A DNA stretch of 37,946 bases from Clostridia bacterium (GTDB taxonomy: Bacteria > Bacillota > Clostridia > Christensenellales > CAG-138): assembly GCA_017616435.1 (NCBI GenBank), contig JAFZYC010000041.1:1-37946 (forward strand). Reading direction: 5' to 3'. Under the pieces are notes generated by a model. The model had not been told where the DNA came from. It worked only from the letters and a program-made list of their open reading frames with translations, and did not search any database. The stretch's first letter is position 1; each line of letters begins with the position of its first letter. Shown piece after piece: positions 32,297-37,946 of the stretch. The position numbers and the translations under genes are program-made.

Positions 32297-35200
32297 TCAG
32301 TTGTTCGCCATCCTGTCCGCGGCCTTTTCGTACTGCGCGTACTGCTCCGACGTGAGGCCGTAGAAGCGTTTGAGGTTCGCGAGCGCCTTTTCGGGCCTCG
32401 CCTTTATGCATGCGCGCAGGGCGGAGGTCTCCGACTCCCATTTGGACATGCTCGAGGGCATGTGCCATTTCGCGATATGCCGGCTCATCTCCGGCTCGTA
32501 CTCGGCAAGGAGCTTGTCGTAGGCCGCGAGCGCCCTTTCGGCGTTGAACTTGTACTTGACGACGTATATGTAGCGCGTGATGAACTTATCGCGCCAGGTC
32601 TTGTTCATGTTGAGCGCGCAGTAGATATCCATCTGCGTCACGTACCCGTGGAAGGAGGTCACGCCCGCGCGGTTGAAGTAGGCGGAGAGTATGCTCGCGG
32701 AGGCGCTGTTGCCGTAGAGCGCGAAATCCGAATCGTAGAACACGGCGCGCCATTTTACGGTGTTGCCCGCGGTATGCCAGTACTTCTGGTTGAACATATC
32801 CCCGTCGTAGAAATAGGTCCTTGCGATGAGGTAATCGATAATGGAATCCGTATCGACGAGGCGGGCGACCTTCTCGAAATTGGAATCGATGGAGCAGTCG
32901 AGCGTTTTGCACATGTTCAGCATCTCGTTCCAGTTGTCCTTGCTGCCTGCCAGCATGTAGCCGTTGCGCTTGGCGATCTCAACGCTGCCGCGCTTTACGC
33001 CGTAGTGGGAGGCGACGTAGTCCTCGTTCATGTTCTCCTTCATGTCGTAAACGCCGAAGTACTGACCGTTGAGGTATACGACCACGGGCTGAACGTAGGA
33101 CACGTCGATATCGAGCCCGCGGCAGATGCGGCTCATGTACGCGTCCCTGATGCGTGCGTAGTAGGCGTCCTGCCCGCCGTTCCTAAGCACGAGCGAGCGG
33201 AAGCTCTTGACTTTGCATCCCGAAAAGAGCGGGAAATCGAGGCTGCTCCTGCCGTAGCCGGCCCTGAAATAGAGGCAGAGGGACTTTTGCGGATAGACCG
33301 CGGTGGAGGCGCCGCTTACCCTTATACCCGCGCCGGAGGATATCGCAAGGCGGCCGTCGATGTAGTACTCCATGGAGCAGGGGACCTCGTCGCCGTGGGT
33401 GACGCCTCCGTTCTGGCTCATCACCGCCTTATACATGCGGCTGTAATCGGATGAGCTCATCGCAAGGCAGACCACGGGGAGCGTGTGATCCTTGCCTATG
33501 AGGAATGTGCGCGTGGCGGCGGGGCTCGGGACAAGGCCCGAAAGGAACGCCTTCGCGCGGACGACGGTGCCGGTCGATACGGTTATCGGCCCCGAATAGA
33601 GCTTGGAGTTTTGGGTGGGGACGGAGCCGTCGGTGGTGTATCTTATCGAAGCGCCGGCTGTGGCGCAGGTGATCTTTAAGCTGAACGCCTCGCCCGAAAA
33701 GAGCTTCGACGAGGAGAACACCGGCTCCGCGACGTAGCCGGGCAGCGGAGTGCCGTTCTTGGCTCCGCGGGTGGCGCTCGTAAAGAAGCAGCGCTCGCCC
33801 AGCTGGGAATTGGCCGCGCGGCCGCTCGTGACGCCGACGGTCGTCATGCCGGTCGAGAACACGTCCCGCACCGCGCCCTCCGCGGTGAAGAGATAGAGCG
33901 TGTCGCCCGTGTTGGAGACGGAGAACGGGGCCTTTGAGCCGCCGCTCGATGCGGTGGAGGAGCAGCTTATCACCTTGTACGCTCCGGAGGCGAGCTTGCC
34001 GCTCAAAACGAACTTGCGGGGCTCGTCGGGGTCGTCGGTGAGGCTCCAGCCGTTAAGGTCTATCGTCTCGGAGGAGCCGTTGAAAAGCTCCACCCAGTCG
34101 AGCTCGCCGCTCCTTGCGGGGGCGACGGCCGACACCTCGCTTATATAGACGGAGCGGGCGTTGAAGCCGCCCGCGTCCGCAACCTTATCGGAACCGTATG
34201 TGCTGTTGGAGCCGCCGGGGGTCGGAGCCGCGTAGTAGCGCAGCTCGTTCTTGCCGTTCCGTCCGACGGAAACATTGGGGCTTATCTCCTCCGGGATCTC
34301 GATGGAATCGAAGAGCATGCCGTCGAGGGTCGAGAGTATCATCGTCTCGCCGGGGGAGAGCTTGAACGGGGCGTGTATCTCGTTCCCCTCAGTCTCGTTT
34401 CCCGAGAGGAATATCAAGGCGTATTCGTGCGGCAGGAGAGCCACGTTCGGCAGCTGCCATTTCATGGGATCCGCGGGATCGTCCGAAAGATAATAGTTGG
34501 TCAGGTAGACCGGACTGTCGGTGGTGTTCAAAAGCTCCACCCAGTCGCTGCGGTCGCCGCAGCAGTCGACTATGCCGTACTTGTTGTCGGCAAGCACCTC
34601 GTTTATAATGAGCGGCGCGGAGGCGGGATCCATAGCCGTCCATTCGATCTTATCGAAAGTCCTGCCTGAATTGGGCTCGCCGGGGGTGGGGAACGCGGTG
34701 TAGGCGACGCCGTTCTCGGTGACTACGGCGGAAACGCCCGCGGGCATAGCGGGATCTATCGTGACCTCGTCGGTCTTTACCCTAAGACTGTTGAACATGA
34801 GCAGCGTCGTCTCGGTGCGGCTGAGCTTGAACGACGCGGCGACGGGAATGCCGATATCGGCGTCCGTCAGGGCGACGAGCAGCCTCTCGCCCGGGGCGAG
34901 CTCCATATCCGGGAACTGCCACTTCGCGGGATCTTCGGGATCGTCCGTAAGGTAATAATCCTTCGTGTTAACGGTCTCGTCCGTGATGTTTACGACCTCC
35001 GCCCAGCCGCTCTTGCCATTCACGAGCTCCGATATGCGCAGGGCGTCGACCGAAACGACGGAGGAAGCGGCCTCCTCGAGCGCGGCATAGACATCCGCGT
35101 TCTCCGTGCCGAACGTCGGCGCCGCGGAGAAGCCGAAAGAGCCGTCCTCACGCCGCGCGTAGGAGAAATCGTCGATCAGGTAGGGAACGGAAACGAGCGA

Positions 35201-35659
35201 GGTCTCCGAGCTGCTTGCCGAAAGATAGAGCTTCTCGCCGGAGCGCGATATCGAGAAGGGCGCGACGAGCGCGGTCTCGTCGCCGGAGCTCACATAGCCG
35301 GCCACGCAGAACACGGTAAGGAAGCCGCCGGCGGGGATAGTCGTCCCGTCGGGGAATGTGAGGCAGCGGGCGAATGTCGGGCTGTCGGAAAGGCGCCAGC
35401 CGGAGATATCGGCCTCGCCGTCCGATACGTTCTTGAGCTCGATCCAGTCCACCGCGCCGAGCTTTGCGTCGACGTGGCAGAGCTTGTTCGCGGAGACGAC
35501 CTCGTTTATAACGACGTCTGAGATCCCCGCGGAGGGCGCGGCGGTGGGCTTGGGAGAAGCCGTGCCGTCGTCCGGGACAAGGTATCCCCTGCACGAAACC
35601 GCGGCGAGCATGAGCGCCGCGAGCAGAGCGAATATTATTATGACAGGTCTTGATCTCAT
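32297..35659 (-). CDS. CotH-kinase lipoprotein with four lamin-tail domains
   Basis: 1120 residues. Lipobox VSC near residue 23, then a Pro/Thr linker. Four lamin-tail (LTD) beta-sandwich modules start near residues 47 (VVINEVVSANK), 205 (LRISELVNGKSGW), 350 (LIINEVLADNKYG) and 503 (VYISEVSAVAP), each with a W-[IVA]-E-[LV] core and, except the second, a W-LTDDP- or YLSDDP-type strand. A chitobiase C-terminal-like module (SIRYTTDGSVPTQNSKLYSG) lies near 670. The CotH domain spans about 720-1090, with YFGVYDMKENMNED near 868 and FYDSDFALYG near 973. CotH phosphorylates coat proteins in Bacillus; here the kinase is anchored outside the cell and may act on surface proteins. Confidence 0.88.
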   Translation of the reverse strand: MRSRPVIIIFALLAALMLAAVSCRGYLVPDDGTASPKPTAAPSAGISDVVINEVVSANKLCHVDAKLGAVDWIELKNVSDGEADISGWRLSDSPTFARCLTFPDGTTIPAGGFLTVFCVAGYVSSGDETALVAPFSISRSGEKLYLSASSSETSLVSVPYLIDDFSYARREDGSFGFSAAPTFGTENADVYAALEEAASSVVSVDALRISELVNGKSGWAEVVNITDETVNTKDYYLTDDPEDPAKWQFPDMELAPGERLLVALTDADIGIPVAASFKLSRTETTLLMFNSLRVKTDEVTIDPAMPAGVSAVVTENGVAYTAFPTPGEPNSGRTFDKIEWTAMDPASAPLIINEVLADNKYGIVDCCGDRSDWVELLNTTDSPVYLTNYYLSDDPADPMKWQLPNVALLPHEYALIFLSGNETEGNEIHAPFKLSPGETMILSTLDGMLFDSIEIPEEISPNVSVGRNGKNELRYYAAPTPGGSNSTYGSDKVADAGGFNARSVYISEVSAVAPARSGELDWVELFNGSSETIDLNGWSLTDDPDEPRKFVLSGKLASGAYKVISCSSTASSGGSKAPFSVSNTGDTLYLFTAEGAVRDVFSTGMTTVGVTSGRAANSQLGERCFFTSATRGAKNGTPLPGYVAEPVFSSSKLFSGEAFSLKITCATAGASIRYTTDGSVPTQNSKLYSGPITVSTGTVVRAKAFLSGLVPSPAATRTFLIGKDHTLPVVCLAMSSSDYSRMYKAVMSQNGGVTHGDEVPCSMEYYIDGRLAISSGAGIRVSGASTAVYPQKSLCLYFRAGYGRSSLDFPLFSGCKVKSFRSLVLRNGGQDAYYARIRDAYMSRICRGLDIDVSYVQPVVVYLNGQYFGVYDMKENMNEDYVASHYGVKRGSVEIAKRNGYMLAGSKDNWNEMLNMCKTLDCSIDSNFEKVARLVDTDSIIDYLIARTYFYDGDMFNQKYWHTAGNTVKWRAVFYDSDFALYGNSASASILSAYFNRAGVTSFHGYVTQMDIYCALNMNKTWRDKFITRYIYVVKYKFNAERALAAYDKLLAEYEPEMSRHIAKWHMPSSMSKWESETSALRACIKARPEKALANLKRFYGLTSEQYAQYEKAADRMANN

Positions 35660-35804
35660 TCTGTTGACCTCTGTAACGTTTTACGACAAAAGCCCAAAGG
35701 CTTCGACATGGAGATTATACATCGGCAAAGCGTGAAAATAAAGAGAAATGTGAACAATATAAAAAATTGCCGAAGATGTTATTCCTTTATCCCGCGGGTT
35801 ATGC

Positions 35805-35810
35805 TATAAT
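35805..35810 (+). promoter_or_regulatory. Extended -10 promoter of the DUF368 gene
   Basis: TGCTATAAT (TGnTATAAT) with a poor -35, about 38 bases before the ATG; the AAAGGAAAG ribosome site follows. Confidence 0.6.
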
Positions 35811-35848
35811 GTTAATCGGTATAATCTCCGAAACAGCAAAGGAAAGAA

Positions 35849-36820
35849 ATGGATTCATTCTTCAAAAAGCTCATCGCGGGCTTCGTCATCGGCGTCGGCG
35901 CGATAATCCCCGGGTTCTCCGGAGGCATACTCGCCGTTTCGATGGGCCTGTATAAGCCGACGATAGACGCCGTGACCGGCTTCTTCAAGGCCCCCAAAAA
36001 GAACTTCCGGTTCCTGCTCCCGCTGGCCATAGGCGGGGCGCTGGGCTTCGTTATATTCATGTTCCTGCTCGACTGGCTCTTCGCGGGCTTCAGAACGGCG
36101 GTAATATGCGTGTTCGTCGGCCTCGTAGTGGGCAGCATGCCCGCGCTTTTGAAGGAGTGCAACGAAAGGGGCTTCCGCCGCAGCTATCCGCTCTGGTCGG
36201 TGCTGGGATTTGCGGCGGCGTTCGGCCTCATTATACTCGGCCTCGTCACCACCGCCGGCGCGCAGAGGGAGATAACGCCCCTGCTCGCGATGATAAGCGG
36301 CGCGATAATAATGTCCGGCGTGCTCCTGCCCGGCGTGAGCATATCGTTCGTGCTTCTGAACCTCGGCGTGTACGAGGGGTTCCTTGCCGTGTTCACCGCC
36401 CCGCCCAAGCTCTTCAAGGCCGCGGCGGAGGCAGGCGGGACGTTCTCCGAATGCTTCAGGGCGTCGCTCACGACGGTACCCTATATGCTCTTCGGGCTGC
36501 TCGGCATGGTGATAATAGCCGTGCCGATGCTCCTGCTCGTCAAAAAGGTCATCGATAAATACCACGGCCCCGCCTATTACGTGATATTCGGCGTGGTCGT
36601 CGCGACGACGCTCGGCTGCATACTGCAGGAGGCCGTAGCGATAATAGAGGATCCCTCCTTCGTAATGACATGGTGGAAGCCCGTTATATGGGCTGCGCTC
36701 TTCGCCGGCGGCATGCTGCTTAGCCTTTCCACCGAAAAGTTCATGCGCTATAAGGAGATCCCGGATGCGGCGCCGGAGGAGGCGCAGACCGAAACGGAAA
36801 CTGCCTGCGGGGAGGAATAA
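35849..36820 (+). CDS. DUF368 / PopT-like undecaprenyl-phosphate translocase
   Basis: 323 residues with about eight to ten hydrophobic segments. The DUF368 signature is clear: GVGAIIPGFSGGILAVSMGLYKP at the N-terminus, mirrored by MSGVLLPGVSISFVLLNLGVYEG in the second half (internal duplication), each with the Pro-Gly-x-Ser turn. DUF368 proteins (PopT) return undecaprenyl phosphate from the outer to the inner face of the membrane for peptidoglycan and teichoic acid synthesis. The tail (AAPEEAQTETETACGEE) is acidic and disordered. Single-gene unit with extended -10 promoter; the following methyltransferase is 42 bases on. Confidence 0.9.
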   Translation: MDSFFKKLIAGFVIGVGAIIPGFSGGILAVSMGLYKPTIDAVTGFFKAPKKNFRFLLPLAIGGALGFVIFMFLLDWLFAGFRTAVICVFVGLVVGSMPALLKECNERGFRRSYPLWSVLGFAAAFGLIILGLVTTAGAQREITPLLAMISGAIIMSGVLLPGVSISFVLLNLGVYEGFLAVFTAPPKLFKAAAEAGGTFSECFRASLTTVPYMLFGLLGMVIIAVPMLLLVKKVIDKYHGPAYYVIFGVVVATTLGCILQEAVAIIEDPSFVMTWWKPVIWAALFAGGMLLSLSTEKFMRYKEIPDAAPEEAQTETETACGEE

Positions 36821-36862
36821 ACGCTTTCCGCATTGATACATAAAGCGCAACGGGGGGTCAAT

Positions 36863-37946
36863 ATGCTCAAAAGGATCACATGCAGCGGCGAGCTGCACCT
36901 AATAGGCGGCGACGGGACGGTCTGGAACGCGGATCTGCGCGATATCGAGGACGCCCTCCTCGAAAGATACCGCGGCGCGGCGAGGATGATCTATATCGAT
37001 CCGCCCTTCGGAACGGGGGGCTCGTTCGAGTTCCGCCGCGGCAAGAAGCAGATCGCGTACACGGATCAGCTGCCCGCACAGGAGTACATCGCCCTCATAC
37101 GCGAGGCGGCGAGGCTCTCCTATGAGCTGCTCGCCCCGGACGGGACGTTCTTCCTGCATATCGACTACCGCATGAGCGCCAAATGCCGCTCCGTGTGCGA
37201 CGGAATATTCGGCGAGGACATGCTCGCCAACGAGATAATCTGGGCGTATAAGTCGGGCGGCAGGTCAAAGAACACCTTCTCCAAAAAGCACGACACGATA
37301 CTCATGTACCGCAAGTCGGAGGACGCGTATTTCAATATAGAGGCCGTCGGCGTGCCGAGGGGCCCCGAAAGGCGCAACCACATGCGGCGCGACGTCGACG
37401 AGAACGGGCGCGTGTTCTACTCCATAAGGACGAACGGCCGCGAATACCGCTATTACGAGGACGACCTCATATACCCCTCCGACGTGTGGGACGATATAGA
37501 GCATCTGCACCAGCGCGACCCGGAGAGGACGGGCTTCGTCACGCAGAAGCCGGAGGCGCTCTTAAAGCGCATGATACTCTCCTGCACAGAGGAGGGCGAT
37601 ACCGTGATCGATCTCTTCGGCGGCAGCGGCACCACCGCGGCGGCGGCCGCAAAGCTCGGGCGAAGGTACGTCACCGTCGACAGCGGCAAGGTCGCGGCGG
37701 CCGTCACGAGGCGCAGGCTCATCGAGCGCTGCCTCAAGATGCGCCTCTACGACGCGGTCAGCCCGATGACGGTCGAAACGGAGGGGAACGCGGACTGCGA
37801 GATGGATCCCTCGGCGTATTACGATATGGAGGAGCGGGACGGTATCCTCATCATGACGCTCAAAAAGCTTTCAGCGGAGCGCGCCCCGTATTACGCCGCG
37901 GTCGGCACGGTAAAGGACGGGGTCTTCGCCGCCTCCGATTACGGCA
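36863..37946 (+). CDS. Site-specific DNA methyltransferase (N4/N6 type), 3' truncated by window
   Basis: Open from ATG at 36863 (GGGGGG five bases upstream) to the window end, at least 361 residues. Catalytic motif DPPF near residue 46 (YIDPPFGTGGSF) comes first and the SAM-binding DLFGGSGTT near residue 250 second: beta-class order, as in type III Mod and many N6-adenine or N4-cytosine enzymes. VTQKPEALLKRMI just before motif I is the usual helix. The C-terminal part after residue about 290 would hold more specificity sequence and is cut. Whether a restriction partner follows cannot be seen. Context gives no sign of a mobile island. Confidence 0.9.
   Translation, partial: MLKRITCSGELHLIGGDGTVWNADLRDIEDALLERYRGAARMIYIDPPFGTGGSFEFRRGKKQIAYTDQLPAQEYIALIREAARLSYELLAPDGTFFLHIDYRMSAKCRSVCDGIFGEDMLANEIIWAYKSGGRSKNTFSKKHDTILMYRKSEDAYFNIEAVGVPRGPERRNHMRRDVDENGRVFYSIRTNGREYRYYEDDLIYPSDVWDDIEHLHQRDPERTGFVTQKPEALLKRMILSCTEEGDTVIDLFGGSGTTAAAAAKLGRRYVTVDSGKVAAAVTRRRLIERCLKMRLYDAVSPMTVETEGNADCEMDPSAYYDMEERDGILIMTLKKLSAERAPYYAAVGTVKDGVFAASDYG

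Noticed and set aside
35855..36898. A 347-codon minus-strand frame
   Set aside because: Antisense to the DUF368 gene; low-complexity His/Glu/Tyr-rich product.

Overview
The window reads as chromosome of a GC-rich Gram-positive endospore-forming clostridium, most likely an uncultured gut lineage. Support for this includes a yabP-yabQ pair, a CotH-type protein, several lipobox lipoproteins with Thr/Pro/Glu linkers, an AddB-type exonuclease subunit, Rho, a ThyX/dCMP deaminase pair, DUF368 (PopT-like) and Gram-positive-style ribosome binding sites. The lineage name is inference; Christensenellales-like is a guess. I see no rRNA, CRISPR array, prophage or intact insertion sequence.

Layout. 1-2.1 kb: a cut-off extracellular protein with an Ig-like domain, overlapping a lipoprotein gene. 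2.1-4.6 kb: minus-strand accessory genes (YwaF-like membrane protein, an orphan, a DMP19/DUF4375 protein, a four-helix-bundle protein flanked by short repeats). 4.7-5.4 kb: minus-strand tRNA cluster Val-Asp-Phe-Gly, a highly structured spacer, then Cys. 5.5-13.2 kb, all minus: dnaA, lgt, a CofE-like ligase, addB and an NlpC/P60-like hydrolase. 13.3-19.65 kb, all plus: ychF, a small membrane protein, a DUF559 nuclease gene between two near-identical repeats, a lipoprotein, a flavin reductase, a Na/Pi cotransporter and a TrmH-type methyltransferase. 19.7-22.2 kb, minus: an apparent operon of an MFS transporter, a small membrane protein and three tandem related micro-membrane proteins that are easy to miss because of their size, then thpR. 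22.4-25.1 kb, plus: rpmE with a structured leader, nadE, a histidine phosphatase and an Asp-box lipoprotein. 25.1-26.6 kb, minus: a membrane protein fused to an E2-like acyltransferase fold lacking the catalytic His. 26.75-29.2 kb, plus: dCMP deaminase, thyX, a small membrane protein and an orphan carbamate kinase. 29.2-29.85 kb, minus: yabP-yabQ. 30.1-31.9 kb: rho with a long charged N-terminal insertion. 31.9-35.7 kb, minus: a small XRE regulator and a 1120-residue CotH/lamin-tail lipoprotein. 35.8 kb to the end, plus: DUF368/PopT-like transporter and a DNA methyltransferase cut by the window edge.

Links between genes: dCMP deaminase and ThyX supply dUMP and convert it to dTMP. Lgt would acylate the lipoproteins encoded at 0.9, 15.7, 24.1 and 32.3 kb. 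PopT-like DUF368 recycles undecaprenyl phosphate for the envelope. YabP/YabQ and perhaps CotH serve the spore. Most units are short and bounded by clear sigma-A type promoters and hairpin terminators.

Most worth a second look: the three tandem micro-membrane proteins; two genes whose promoters place transcription start on the start codon (leaderless mRNA); a DnaA whose DNA-recognition motif is changed at two normally conserved positions; the DUF559 gene bracketed by MITE-like repeats; and a tRNA-like three-way junction in the tRNA spacer.
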